Assembly (NCBI GenBank): GCA_018434645.1
Contig: JAHDOX010000017.1
Location: 1 to 5,493 of the forward strand
DNA length: 5,493 nucleotides
Reading direction: 5' to 3'
Source: Synergistales bacterium
Lineage (GTDB): Bacteria; Synergistota; Synergistia; Synergistales; Thermovirgaceae
The stretch's first letter is position 1. Each line of letters starts with the position of its first letter. The notes under the pieces are model-generated. The model was not told where the DNA came from, made no database searches, and was given only the letters and a program-made list of their open reading frames with translations. Of the stretch, positions 5,493-5,493 are shown one piece after another. Made by a program: the position numbers and the translations under genes.

Positions 5493-5493
5493 A

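Overview
This 5.5 kb window looks like ordinary chromosomal DNA from a bacterium with a cell envelope and a moderately GC-rich genome. It holds five protein genes, one cut by the left edge, and no mobile element, CRISPR array, tRNA or rRNA that I can see. A secreted protein joining S-layer homology (SLH), SPOR-like and NAGPA domains, a D-Ala-D-Ala-ligase-like ATP-grasp protein, a NhaC-type antiporter and an MTH1187-type thiamine-binding protein together suggest an anaerobe, possibly a Synergistota-like lineage. That placement is inference from gene content and protein style only; no marker gene is present.

Layout: (1) Positions 1-431, minus strand, hold the N-terminal 143 residues of a Ddl-like ATP-grasp ligase that continues past the left edge. 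(2) Positions 432-831 are a 400-base divergent intergenic region. Candidate back-to-back promoters share one AT-rich patch near 722-755. On the ligase side there is a roughly 290-nt leader with several hairpins and a possible long-range closing stem. (3) Positions 832-2565, plus strand, encode a secreted 577-residue protein with a TTG start: signal peptide, SLH motif, SPOR-like domain and NAGPA phosphodiester glycosidase domain. (4) Positions 2547-3428, minus strand, encode an MscS-family mechanosensitive channel whose 3' end overlaps the preceding gene tail to tail by 19 bp. (5) Positions 3429-3546 are a short divergent spacer with an inverted repeat and a candidate promoter. (6) Positions 3547-3858, plus strand, encode a 103-residue thiamine-binding protein of the MTH1187/DUF77 family. 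(7) Positions 3859-3980 hold a small hairpin and then a perfect 16-bp hairpin with a GAAA loop, probably a shared terminator for convergent genes. (8) Positions 3981-5492, minus strand, encode a complete NhaC-family Na+/H+ antiporter whose start codon lies one base from the right edge.

The genes alternate in strand and appear to be five separate transcription units, not an operon. A loose common theme is envelope and ion or osmotic homeostasis: wall precursor ligation or a related reaction, a surface-associated glycosidase, an osmotic release valve and a sodium/proton antiporter. Nothing shows that they act together. I found no convincing undescribed multi-gene system. The items most worth checking are the structured leader upstream of the ligase, the SLH-SPOR-NAGPA architecture, and an apparent extra loop in the antiporter.
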